Source: an uncultured Bacteroidota bacterium (GTDB lineage: Bacteria > Bacteroidota > Bacteroidia > Chitinophagales > Chitinophagaceae). From it: a stretch of DNA of 10,471 bases. Both the position numbers and the translations under genes were made by a program. Shown piece after piece: positions 1-7,986 of this stretch. The DNA lies in the NCBI GenBank assembly GCA_903881265.1, contig CAIRSV010000066.1, forward strand, positions 1 to 10,471, in the 5' to 3' direction. Below the pieces are notes generated by a model. It did no database searches. It was not told where the DNA came from and saw only the letters and a list, made by a program, of their open reading frames with translations. Within the stretch, counting starts at the first letter, position 1, and every line of letters begins with the position of its first letter.

Positions 1-22
1 TTAAATTAAAAATTGCTTTACT

Positions 23-2857
23 ATGAATAGGATTCAACTATTATTTTCGGCTATTGGCATTTCGCTTGTGACCGCTGCTGTCATTTCTGTACCACGGCAT
101 TACAGCTTCAACGCTGATTATGTAAAATTCAGAAATGAGTATGCAAAGGAAGAAGGGCAGGAATATAAAGGCGCTGCAGCTTACTATAGAAAAATTACCG
201 CTAACCAAATTACCGGTGAAATTAACTATAAGGATGTGCAGGCCGCAAGAGAGAAGGCGAACGTTATGTTTAATTCTTCTTTTAAGAAGTCAAGGGCTTT
301 CGATAATATGAAGTGGGGTGAAACAGGTCCTGATAATGTTGGAGGTCGTACCCGTGTCGTGATTTCTGATAAGAATAACGCTGATAAGTTGTATATGGGC
401 GCAGTTGGCGGCGGTTTCTGGATGTCAACAGATAATGGAAATACGTGGTCAAAGCGCAGTGGAAATGATTCGTCATCGGCTATTGCGGTTAGTTCAATTG
501 CACAGGCTGCAAATGGAGATATTTATTATGGAACTGGTGAAGGTATTGGCGGATTTTCAGGTATTTCATCATTTACTGGCCAATTATTTCAATTGGGTGA
601 AGGTATTTTCAAATCAACTGATGGCGGTGCTACGTTTACTCAATTGGCATCTACGAAGCCATCCAATTCAAATTCGGCAACAGATGCTTGGTCTTATGTT
701 AATAAAATAGTTGCTGATCCAATCAATCCTACTAAATTATTTGCGGCAACCTATGGTGGCTTCAAAGTTACGTTAGACGGTGGTGCAACTTGGGCAAAGC
801 CGGCTAGCTTGAATACAACAACTCACTTTTTAGATGTGGAGATTTCCGCTGATGGAAATAGAGTGGTGGCTTCAACATCGAATAATCTTTATGTGTCAAA
901 TGATGGCGGTACCACTTTTTCATCCAACAAAATGGGCACGAATGGACTACCTGCATCAGGCACAGCAGGGCGTATTGACCTTGCCATAGCACCAAACGAC
1001 GGTAATTATGTCTATGCTTCGGTTGCAGCAACCAATAGTTCGTTGAAGGGTATTTATAAATCTATCGACGGCGGAGCAACTTGGACTACCATTGCTGTAG
1101 GCGGTTCTGCAATCTTTGACCCTCTTTCAAGTCCAGCTCAATCGCAAGGAATTTATGATATGGGTATCAGTGTACATCCGACCAATAAGGATATGGTGTT
1201 TCTAGCTGGATGCCTTGATTTAGTGCGATATACGCCGTCATCAGGGTGGGTATCTATTGCGTATGCCAATAATGGCAATCCAAGTCGCAATGTGCACGCA
1301 GATATGCACTATATTTCTTTTAACTCCGCCAATCCTGAGACAATGTATGTTACCTGTGATGGAGGATTCTACAGAACCTTTAACTGTTCTGCAGCTAGTC
1401 CGGACTTCGCTGAGAAAAATAAGAATTATGCCGTTACTCAATGTTACGGAATTGGCGCAAATTATCTTGGTAATGTAGTTTATGGTACGCAGGATAATGG
1501 AACTGGCCTAATCGGAACTTCTTCTAATTCTCCAATGGCCGCTCGTGCACTAACAGGGGGAGACGGCACTCGTTGCGCAATGAGTGATTACTTGCCGAAT
1601 TATGTATTTACGTCAATTGTTACAGGTCAGTTATTACGTTCTGCAAATGGAATTCAGAGTAACGCATCCTTCAAATCAATGTTTGACAAGAATGTTGATT
1701 TAAACACGAATGGAGCCAGTGGAACCGATCAAGATCAGTTGCCTGATGATGGCGCTGAATGGGTAGCCCCAATAAATTACAAAGAAAAGAAGGTTGGTAC
1801 AGCAATTAAATCAGTCTATCTATTTGGAAGTAATACCTCGGTATGGGCTACACAAGGTGCATTGAGTGGAGGTACCCCTGTTTGGTTTAAACTGTTTAAT
1901 ACAGGTAATGTAGGATTTAGCGCTATAACAATGTCTAAAGATGGGAAGACTGTTTTTGCGGCTACTCAAGGCGGCGCTGTATATAGAATTAAGGTTCCAA
2001 GTTTGTGGGATAGCACCTATCGTTATACCGATACAATCACTAACATGCCACCTAAAGTAGGTACATCAGCTGGTCCGTATACATATCCGTTATACAGTTC
2101 TTGTCAGACTACTTCAATTGGAAGTTTCGGACGTTATGTGACTGACTTATCGTGCGATTCTACAGGCGATGTGTTGTTGGTTACTCTAGGAAACTTTTCA
2201 AATACATCCTATATCTATAAAGCAACAGACGCCATCAGCGCTGCAACGCCAACCTTCACTGATATTACGGCTAATTTGCCTAAAATGCCTTTGTATACAT
2301 CACTTTGCTTAAACGGCAGCCCTTCTAAATTTATGATTGGTAGTGAATTAGGTGTTTGGGGTACAGATAATGGCGGTAGTAGTTGGGTTGAATTGAATAT
2401 GATGAATGCCGATCAAACTACTTGGCATCCGCGCGTTGCAACGTATGAAATCATTGAAAAGGATGTCTATCGTGAGCTATCTGGTGGACAATTTAACGGA
2501 ACGGTTGTTTACTCGGGTACTCATGGACGTGGTACATTCAGATCAACGAGCCTTGCTTATTATTCTCCTTCAGCTCCTGCTGGATATCAGGATGCATCTG
2601 AGCGTGTAAATTCAATCAAGTTGTATCCAAATCCTGCAACTAATCAAACAACCATTGAATATGTTGCTGAAAAATCTGCGAAGATTTCAATCAGAGTCTA
2701 TTCATTGACTGGAACACTTGTTAAAGAAGAATGGATCAATGCAACTGAAGGTGCAAATTCAATCACATTAAATATTGCTAATCTAGCTGCCGGCGGTTAT
2801 GTCGTGACAATGAATGATAATGGTAAGCGTGCCGCAACGTCTTTAATTAAACGATAA
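23..2857 (+). CDS. Secreted Asp-box/sortilin-like beta-propeller protein with T9SS type A sorting domain
   Basis: A 944-residue protein, complete at both ends: an in-frame TAA lies at 2-4, just before the ATG. Residues 5-23 form a hydrophobic export signal. From about residue 97 it is a beta-propeller of the BNR/VPS10 (sortilin-like) type. Asp-box motifs (S-x-D-x-G-x-T-W/F) are visible at about 135-142, 198-205, 250-257, 292-299, 347-354 and, slightly altered, 779-788. Motifs GTQDNG (488-493) and GTHGRGTF (832-839) are typical of such proteins in Bacteroidota. Residues about 864-944 are a T9SS type A sorting domain: LYPNPA near 867, the VYSLTG strand near 892, a LAAGGYVV motif near 921, and a basic end. 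I infer export across the outer membrane and surface anchoring or release. Asp boxes are structural and do not prove sialidase or glycanase activity, so the substrate is unknown. The gene stands alone here, convergent with rnr and ending at a strong terminator. Confidence 0.9.
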   Translation: MNRIQLLFSAIGISLVTAAVISVPRHYSFNADYVKFRNEYAKEEGQEYKGAAAYYRKITANQITGEINYKDVQAAREKANVMFNSSFKKSRAFDNMKWGETGPDNVGGRTRVVISDKNNADKLYMGAVGGGFWMSTDNGNTWSKRSGNDSSSAIAVSSIAQAANGDIYYGTGEGIGGFSGISSFTGQLFQLGEGIFKSTDGGATFTQLASTKPSNSNSATDAWSYVNKIVADPINPTKLFAATYGGFKVTLDGGATWAKPASLNTTTHFLDVEISADGNRVVASTSNNLYVSNDGGTTFSSNKMGTNGLPASGTAGRIDLAIAPNDGNYVYASVAATNSSLKGIYKSIDGGATWTTIAVGGSAIFDPLSSPAQSQGIYDMGISVHPTNKDMVFLAGCLDLVRYTPSSGWVSIAYANNGNPSRNVHADMHYISFNSANPETMYVTCDGGFYRTFNCSAASPDFAEKNKNYAVTQCYGIGANYLGNVVYGTQDNGTGLIGTSSNSPMAARALTGGDGTRCAMSDYLPNYVFTSIVTGQLLRSANGIQSNASFKSMFDKNVDLNTNGASGTDQDQLPDDGAEWVAPINYKEKKVGTAIKSVYLFGSNTSVWATQGALSGGTPVWFKLFNTGNVGFSAITMSKDGKTVFAATQGGAVYRIKVPSLWDSTYRYTDTITNMPPKVGTSAGPYTYPLYSSCQTTSIGSFGRYVTDLSCDSTGDVLLVTLGNFSNTSYIYKATDAISAATPTFTDITANLPKMPLYTSLCLNGSPSKFMIGSELGVWGTDNGGSSWVELNMMNADQTTWHPRVATYEIIEKDVYRELSGGQFNGTVVYSGTHGRGTFRSTSLAYYSPSAPAGYQDASERVNSIKLYPNPATNQTTIEYVAEKSAKISIRVYSLTGTLVKEEWINATEGANSITLNIANLAAGGYVVTMNDNGKRAATSLIKR

Positions 2858-2872
2858 ATATTTTTAAGGTAT

Positions 2873-2909
2873 AAAAAAGAGACGGTCCAATTGAGGCCGT
2901 CTCTTTTTT
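2873..2909. terminator. Bidirectional intrinsic terminator
   Basis: A perfect 13-bp stem pairs 2873-2885 (six A, then GAGACGG) with 2897-2909 (CCGTCTC, then six T), leaving an 11-nt loop. The A run on the left becomes a U run on the minus transcript, so the hairpin can end transcription of both the propeller gene (stop at 2857, plus) and rnr (stop at 2927, minus). Confidence 0.93.
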
Positions 2910-2926
2910 TATAGGTGGTTGAATGA

Positions 2927-4882
2927 CTATATGCGTTTGATCATCAATTCGAAGTCGAGTTGTCTCTTCGATAAATTAGCTGCTGCGACCTTGATTCTCA
3001 CCGTATTCCCCATTTGAAATTTTAATCTGCTTCGTTTTCCCACTAAGGCATATTCTTCTTCCACAAATTTAAACTCATCTAGATCAAGTAAGTTATTGAG
3101 CGATATAAGGCCTTCACATTTATGTGGGATGGTCTGCGCCCAGAACCCAAAGGCGGCTACACCGCTGATAACAGCATCAAATTCCTCGCCAACGTGTTGC
3201 TGCATAAACTCAACCTGTTTGTATTTGTTTGCCTCGCGCTCGGCTTCCATCGCTTTGCGTTCTCGTTCGCTGCAATGTGCACATTGTTCTTCAAGATTCT
3301 TGATGAATTGAATATCATTTTCAAGACAACCTAATAAGATACGATGTGACAATACATCCGGATAACGCCGTATTGGTGAGGTGAAGTGACTATAGTATTC
3401 AAATCCTAAACCATAGTGGCCAATATTTTCGGTTGTATAAATCGCTTTTGCCATGGTACGTATGGCTAAGGTAGTTAGTATCTCCTGTTCAGGATGCTGA
3501 CTGGCATTGGCTATCATTTTATTAAATGAGCTGGCGATGGTAGCAGGTGAAGAGAAGTCGAATTTGTGCCCAAATTTCCCTGCGAACGCCGCAAACGATT
3601 TTAATTTATCAATATCAGGCGTGTCATGCACACGATACGGGAATGGTACGCTGGCTTTGTTCTTTTTTATTTTACTGGCATATTCCGAAACAGTCTTATT
3701 GGCTAGCAGCATCAGCTCTTCAATTAGTTGATGAGAAGCCTTGCTTTCCTTAATAATGATGTCGATTGGTGCGCCATTCTCGTCGAGTTTGAAACGCACT
3801 TCTTCTGAAGAAAAGTTAATGGCCCCATTATCAAATTTCTCTTTTCGAATCTGTTGCGATAAGCGATGTAAGGTCAAAATTTCAGTCTGATGATCGCCTT
3901 CTTTGCCCTCAATGATTTCCTGTACTTCTTCGTAGGTAAATCGTCGATTAGAATGAATCACTGTTTTCCCTAGCCAATAGTTTTGCACTTCCGCTTTTTC
4001 ATTTAATTGAAACATGACTGAAAATGTAAGCTTATCTTCATTGGGACGAAGTGAGCATAATTCATTCGATATTTTTTCAGGTAACATCGGCAGCACTCGG
4101 TCGGGAAGATACACTGATGTCGCCCGTTTATAGGCTTCGGCGTCAAGGGCTGTAGTAGGTTTTACATAATGTGCCACATCTGCGATATGGACGCCAATTT
4201 CATAGTTTTTATTTTTAAGGATACGGAACGAAATGGCATCATCAAAATCTTTCGCGTCATGTGGATCGATGGTGATGGTAAGTATGTTTCGGATATCCTT
4301 GCGTTTCGCAATTTCTTCGTCGTCTATAAGGGTGGGAATTTGCTTGACTTCCTCCATCACTTCGTCTGGAAATTCGAGTGAAAATCCGGCTTGTAATAAT
4401 AATTCCTTCATAGCAATATCACCCGATTTGCTAGCATCTAGCTTTTCTATGATTTCACCTGTTGGGTTCTTCATACGTTCATTCCAATCGGTGATTCGAA
4501 CGATCACTCTGTCACCTTCTTTTAGTCCTCTGCTATTTTTTTCATTGATAAAAATATCCTTGGTAAAACTTTCATTGTCGGGAATCACAAAAGCAAAGTT
4601 GGCATTCATCTGTATGGTGCCAATCAGCTCGGTCTGTCCTCGTTTAATGATTTTACTGATGATTCCTTCTTGTCGTTTTCCACTGCGTGGAGAATTGATG
4701 ATGTCAACTTCAACTGTATCGCCGTTCATGGCGCTTTTAAGATGTTCTCGTTTGATGATAATATCGACCGGTTGACCTGTGACCGACACGTAACCCATTC
4801 CATTTTTTGCTACATCTAATTTTCCTGTAGCCAAGGAAAGAGCGAAGGGTTTCCCGCTTTTTCTTGTTTTGCTTTTCGCCAT
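2927..4882 (-). CDS. rnr: Ribonuclease R (RNB-family 3'-5' exoribonuclease)
   Basis: A 651-residue member of the RNase II/R family, a processive 3'-5' exonuclease that degrades structured RNA and helps in rRNA and mRNA turnover in the cytoplasm. Order of parts: a basic N-terminus (1-12), cold-shock-type domains over about 20-145, the RNB catalytic domain over about 195-515, and a C-terminal S1 domain over about 564-648. The acidic metal-binding cluster is intact (IDPHDAKDFDDA, with D206, D212, D214 and D215), as is the second signature, HFTSPIRRYPDV at 499-510. Length is on the short side for RNase R: no N-terminal helix-turn-helix extension and almost no lysine-rich tail after S1. The order of domains and the HYGLG...YSHFTSPIRRY block favour RNase R over RNase II. 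The ATG at 4882 is followed by a typical basic start. The gene lies 99 nt after lpxK on the same strand and ends at a shared terminator. Confidence 0.95.
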   Translation of the reverse strand: MAKSKTRKSGKPFALSLATGKLDVAKNGMGYVSVTGQPVDIIIKREHLKSAMNGDTVEVDIINSPRSGKRQEGIISKIIKRGQTELIGTIQMNANFAFVIPDNESFTKDIFINEKNSRGLKEGDRVIVRITDWNERMKNPTGEIIEKLDASKSGDIAMKELLLQAGFSLEFPDEVMEEVKQIPTLIDDEEIAKRKDIRNILTITIDPHDAKDFDDAISFRILKNKNYEIGVHIADVAHYVKPTTALDAEAYKRATSVYLPDRVLPMLPEKISNELCSLRPNEDKLTFSVMFQLNEKAEVQNYWLGKTVIHSNRRFTYEEVQEIIEGKEGDHQTEILTLHRLSQQIRKEKFDNGAINFSSEEVRFKLDENGAPIDIIIKESKASHQLIEELMLLANKTVSEYASKIKKNKASVPFPYRVHDTPDIDKLKSFAAFAGKFGHKFDFSSPATIASSFNKMIANASQHPEQEILTTLAIRTMAKAIYTTENIGHYGLGFEYYSHFTSPIRRYPDVLSHRILLGCLENDIQFIKNLEEQCAHCSERERKAMEAEREANKYKQVEFMQQHVGEEFDAVISGVAAFGFWAQTIPHKCEGLISLNNLLDLDEFKFVEEEYALVGKRSRLKFQMGNTVRIKVAAANLSKRQLDFELMIKRI

Positions 4883-4915
4883 AATATTTGATTGATTTCT
4901 TACACCCTGAGAAGG

Positions 4916-4937
4916 ATGCGTTAACGAAGATACGCAT
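4916..4937. repeat. Short inverted repeat in the rnr leader
   Basis: ATGCGT (4916-4921) and ACGCAT (4932-4937) are perfect complements around a 10-nt loop; one wobble and one further pair can extend the stem outward. It lies 34-55 nt upstream of the rnr start. No U run follows on the minus strand, so it is not an intrinsic terminator. A role in rnr mRNA stability or translation is possible but unproven. Confidence 0.35.
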
Positions 4938-4964
4938 TCATTCTTAATTCACCTCATTAAGATG

Positions 4965-4979
4965 GTTTAGCAACTAAAC
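4965..4979. repeat. Small perfect hairpin just after the lpxK stop
   Basis: GTTTAG (4965-4970), loop CAA, CTAAAC (4974-4979): a 6-bp stem with a 3-nt loop, 2 nt beyond the lpxK stop codon. The stem is A/T-rich and no U run follows on the minus strand, so termination here would be weak at best. It could mark the 3' end of an lpxK message or be chance. Confidence 0.35.
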
Positions 4980-4981
4980 TA

Positions 4982-6106
4982 TCAAACGTCATATACGTTC
5001 TGTTCTTCCTCGTTTTCTACATCAATTTCAGGTTCGATTGGCGGGATAATACTATGGATAAATTTGACGATTTCTTCATTAAATGCCTTCCCTTCGCCAA
5101 ATAAAAAATCAATACCAATTGATTGAATATAGATGGGTAATTCATACGCCGATAATTTTTCTTGCAACAACATAAGTCTTGATGCATCCTTTTCGGTAGT
5201 GATAATCATTTTGTTGTTAGATGCTATGTTGTGAAAGGCGTCTTTAATTTCTTCCGCATCATCGAATGTAAAATAATGATGGTCCTTAAAAGTAAGCGGA
5301 TATATTTTTTTAAACTCCTTGCTTAGTTTTTCAATTAGTGGTGCTGGATTGGCGATGCCGCAAACCAATAGTATTTCTGTGTTCTCATCATAGGAAACAC
5401 TCGTGTGCGATAAGGGATAAAGCTTGGTGTATTCGATTGATGAAAAATAAATCGTTTGCGCTGCATTCGGTTTTATATCATCGATCAATGTTGCTTTTTG
5501 CTCGATCGTTAAATCGTGTGGGCATTTAGATACCACAATGATCTGCGCTCGCTTTGCTGCTTTTCTGCTTTCGCGCAGCAAGCCGAATGGCATAATATGA
5601 TCTCTGGTATACAATCGATGATAATCGGTGAGTAAGATATTCATTCCTGCCTTTACTGTCCGATGTTGAAACGCATCATCAAGCAGAATTAAATCGATAT
5701 GCGGTTTCTGTTGCAGTAATTGTGGAATCGCTGTCATGCGTTCTTCAGCCACACACACTTCTACCGAAGGATACTTTGCTTTGAATTGAAAAGGTTCATC
5801 ACCAATATCGCGCGCATTGCTGCTAGCATCGGCAATCTTGAATCCTCTTGAGTAGCGTTTATATCCCCGGCTTAAGGTGGCTACCTGATAGGCAGGTTTG
5901 AGTAATTCGATAAGATATTCGATATGCGGGCTTTTGCCAGTGCCACCTACTGTGATATTTCCAACACAGATGACAGGTAATGAAAACTCGATGGAGGAGA
6001 ATATACCGCTATCATAAAAATAATTTCGGATAGCTACCACGATGCCATACAGCAATGCGAAGGGGAGCGAAATATAACGGAGCAGCGAAAGGATAAGTGA
6101 TTTCAT
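4982..6106 (-). CDS. lpxK: Tetraacyldisaccharide 4'-kinase (lipid A kinase LpxK)
   Basis: A 374-residue enzyme that phosphorylates the 4' position of the tetraacyl disaccharide-1-phosphate to make lipid IVA, at the inner face of the inner membrane. Residues 1-30 are a hydrophobic/amphipathic membrane-association segment. The P-loop is GNITVGGTGKSP at 49-60, followed by the family blocks TLSRGYKR (77-84) and GDEPF (102-106). The catalytic acidic pair is in LLDDAFQHR (D143, D144); many LpxK have G where A145 stands, and to my knowledge A is usual in Bacteroidota. TTEKDA (303-308) is the conserved C-terminal block. Residues about 357-374 form a glutamate-rich tail beyond the usual fold. The start codon is 3 nt from the stop of the upstream gene, so the two are co-transcribed and perhaps translationally coupled. 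No other lipid A gene is in the window. Confidence 0.95.
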   Translation of the reverse strand: MKSLILSLLRYISLPFALLYGIVVAIRNYFYDSGIFSSIEFSLPVICVGNITVGGTGKSPHIEYLIELLKPAYQVATLSRGYKRYSRGFKIADASSNARDIGDEPFQFKAKYPSVEVCVAEERMTAIPQLLQQKPHIDLILLDDAFQHRTVKAGMNILLTDYHRLYTRDHIMPFGLLRESRKAAKRAQIIVVSKCPHDLTIEQKATLIDDIKPNAAQTIYFSSIEYTKLYPLSHTSVSYDENTEILLVCGIANPAPLIEKLSKEFKKIYPLTFKDHHYFTFDDAEEIKDAFHNIASNNKMIITTEKDASRLMLLQEKLSAYELPIYIQSIGIDFLFGEGKAFNEEIVKFIHSIIPPIEPEIDVENEEEQNVYDV

Positions 6107-6109
6107 TGA

Positions 6110-6709
6110 TTATTGTAAGACTTGAATATTCTTTTTATAAACCCAAAGGAACTCCTTTTTTTTATTGTTTAGTTCAATTAAATAATAGCCATTGAATTCA
6201 TCAGTAATCTGAACGCGTTCATTTTTCGCTATAATCAGCGTTGCAGGGGCCAATCGATGTGGCGCCGATCGAACTTGTACACTGTCTTTCGCAATGATAC
6301 CGTTCTTATCAGAAATAGCCGGCAGCAGCGAATTGCCCTTTTTGAGTTGCGCGCTCGTTTTCTTGTATTTTCCATTTGTAGTGCATTCGTAATTGCAACG
6401 GCCATTTTCGTTTAAGCTGCAACCAACAGGTGTAAATGTAAATTCGATACGGCAAGAATCCTTGCGTTGATAAACGCCTGCGTTGTCTGTGACACGCATA
6501 AACCCTTTCGCATCGTTCATGAAAAAATCAGGCATGCCCGACATGGCTTCAAGCATAAAAAAAGCAGTGTCTTCACTAAACTGATTCAAGTAAAGTGTTG
6601 CACTCGCTTTGTTCAATCCCTTATTGTAGCTATAGATGCCGGTATGATTTCCGGCAACTGATAACAGCGTAATCAGGCTCAAGAAGAACGTGAAAAGTAG
6701 TTTGTTCAT
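6110..6709 (-). CDS. Uncharacterised secreted protein with SH3b-like C-terminus
   Basis: A 199-residue protein of unknown role. I chose the ATG at 6709 because it begins a clean signal peptide (Met-Asn-Lys, hydrophobic 4-18, then VAG-N as a plausible cleavage site). An in-frame ATG 51 nt upstream would add residues that spoil this signal and run into the divergent promoter region. The mature N-terminal half (about 22-116) has four cysteines (86, 97, 105, 109) and an alternating-strand pattern ending in C-x7-C-x3-C and NGKYKK. It resembles small cysteine-stabilised barrels found in exported proteins of Gram-negative bacteria, but I cannot name a family. Residues about 139-196 look like a bacterial SH3 domain (VQVRSAP start, FNGYYLIEL, then FLWVYKKNI). 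Such domains often bind peptidoglycan or peptides. It is first in a transcript with lpxK, so a periplasmic envelope role is a reasonable inference, no more. Confidence 0.75.
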   Translation of the reverse strand: MNKLLFTFFLSLITLLSVAGNHTGIYSYNKGLNKASATLYLNQFSEDTAFFMLEAMSGMPDFFMNDAKGFMRVTDNAGVYQRKDSCRIEFTFTPVGCSLNENGRCNYECTTNGKYKKTSAQLKKGNSLLPAISDKNGIIAKDSVQVRSAPHRLAPATLIIAKNERVQITDEFNGYYLIELNNKKKEFLWVYKKNIQVLQ

Positions 6710-6745
6710 AGGCGTTAAATATAGACCGAAACATTTTATTCTGTG

Positions 6746-6753
6746 TATATTTG
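6746..6753 (+). promoter_or_regulatory. Bacteroidota -7 promoter element
   Basis: TATATTTG matches TAnnTTTG exactly and lies 23 nt before the ATG at 6777, inside a 67-nt divergent gap. I see no good TTG or TTTG at the expected -33 distance, so the call rests on the -7 element and its position. Confidence 0.5.
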
Positions 6754-6776
6754 TCGTCAACTTTTATGTAAACATT

Positions 6777-7313
6777 ATGGTGCAAGAATTGTTAGAAATA
6801 CTGAAATATATTTTACCGGCTATCGTTGTGCTGATTGCCACGACCCTGATCGTGAATAAATTTTTGGTGAAGGAAATCGAAAGGAAACAGCTGTCTATTT
6901 TTCAGCAAAATTCAAACCTCACCTTGCAGATGCGTTTGCAAGCCTATGAGCGTCTTTCGATTTTTGTTGAGCGTATGCATCCTAACGCCATGGTTGGTCG
7001 GTATTATACACAAGATTCGACGGCCCAGGATTTGCAATTGGCCATGGTGCAAAGTATACGTGCCGAATACGAGCATAATTTATCGCAACAAATTTATGTA
7101 TCACATGAAGTATGGCAAACTATTACCTCTGTAAAGGAGCAAGAGATTACGATGATTAATAGGGTAGGTGCTTCTATCCCGATGGGGTCTCCGGCTAATG
7201 TTTTTGTCAAAGCGCTGACCGAATTCGTATTGACTGATGAAGCTGAATTACCTACAGCTATTGCACTTGAAGCCATCAATCGCGAAGCAAAAAAAGCCTT
7301 GTTTACGCCGTAA
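6777..7313 (+). CDS. Uncharacterised single-pass membrane protein (DUF7935-like)
   Basis: A 178-residue protein. The ATG at 6777 is preferred over one at 6690, because the longer form would overlap the divergent gene and span the promoter candidate. Residues 8-27 form one hydrophobic membrane helix, followed by a basic and helical stretch (KEIERKQLSIF, 32-42), so the bulk is probably cytoplasmic. Conserved-looking blocks are RLQAYERLSIFVERMHP (53-69) and a helical region around 84-130. I recall a Bacteroidota-specific family with this YERL...FLER pattern, listed as DUF7935, but cannot confirm membership here. No catalytic motif is visible. It is first in a plus-strand group with another small membrane protein and a Mur ligase, a setting that hints at the envelope without proving it. 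Confidence 0.75.
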   Translation: MVQELLEILKYILPAIVVLIATTLIVNKFLVKEIERKQLSIFQQNSNLTLQMRLQAYERLSIFVERMHPNAMVGRYYTQDSTAQDLQLAMVQSIRAEYEHNLSQQIYVSHEVWQTITSVKEQEITMINRVGASIPMGSPANVFVKALTEFVLTDEAELPTAIALEAINREAKKALFTP

Positions 7314-7377
7314 GTTTGTGTGCTTTTTGATCACTTAAGAACGAATTAATTTGTGTGAACTGCCCAATCAATTTTCT

Positions 7378-7971
7378 ATGTCATCGCAACTACCTCCTCC
7401 GTCAACGTCAAATGTGTTAAGTGATGATGATGTAGCTTTTATTCGACGAAAACTGCGGTATCCTATCAATACGTTTCGCAAAGTAGTTCCTTTAATGTTC
7501 GTCATTTTTTTCATCGGCGTCTATTGGTTCATCTATTATGAATTGCTTCAGGTTGGAACATTTGCGCGAAGCAAGATATTTCCTCAGCTTTTTCCATTCT
7601 CCATTTCAGGATTGATTATAACATTCGCCATGATACGGTATGTGCGATCGCTTTTTTTTGAAAAGTTCCATACCGGTTTACGTACAGCCGATAATATCAG
7701 TCTGCTCGAATCCTTTTTTATCCATCAGCAAGCACGACATCATACGATTGCGAATTATCCGGATGTATTGATAGTTAACAGCGTGATGAACGGCAAGGGC
7801 AACGAACAGGAAATAGTCGTATTTATTGCTATAGATAATACCATTCTTATTAATAGTCATATTTCAACTTCGAATATATTTCCTAGAAGTAAACGCAAGT
7901 ATAAGGAACTGCTATCGATGCTGAAATCATTTTTATCACGAACCCAAACAGATCTTACCCGGACCGTTTAA
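7378..7971 (+). CDS. Uncharacterised two-pass membrane protein
   Basis: A 197-residue protein that I do not recognise. The ATG at 7378 is chosen over an in-frame TTG at 7351. The N-terminus is proline/serine-rich (1-12), then an acidic DDD and a basic RRKLR segment. Two hydrophobic helices follow at about 37-54 and 71-90, each bordered by arginine or lysine, so the N- and C-termini lie on the same side, probably the cytoplasm. The soluble C-terminal part (about 95-197) alternates helix and strand (DVLIVNSVM at 129-137, EIVVFIAIDNTILINS at 145-160), then a basic helical tail (RSKRKYKELLSMLKSFL, 170-186). The strand pair suggests a small alpha/beta domain of unknown function. It is 64 nt after the preceding gene and 15 nt before the Mur ligase, so co-transcription with the latter is likely. 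Confidence 0.75.
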   Translation: MSSQLPPPSTSNVLSDDDVAFIRRKLRYPINTFRKVVPLMFVIFFIGVYWFIYYELLQVGTFARSKIFPQLFPFSISGLIITFAMIRYVRSLFFEKFHTGLRTADNISLLESFFIHQQARHHTIANYPDVLIVNSVMNGKGNEQEIVVFIAIDNTILINSHISTSNIFPRSKRKYKELLSMLKSFLSRTQTDLTRTV

Positions 7972-7986
7972 TTATCCGTAACACAT

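Noticed and set aside
4233..4775. A 180-residue plus-strand frame opposite rnr
   Set aside because: It lies fully inside rnr on the other strand. The rnr frame encodes intact conserved domains, and this one is serine-rich antisense sequence without domain features.
6716..6723. TATATTTA on the minus strand as -7 element for the SH3b-like protein and lpxK
   Set aside because: One mismatch to TAnnTTTG, no -33 element, and it sits only 6 nt before the start codon, which would leave essentially no leader.
7343..7351. Promoter for the two-pass membrane protein at TTAATTTG
   Set aside because: It deviates at a key base of the -7 element and has no -33 partner; read-through from the upstream gene is as likely.
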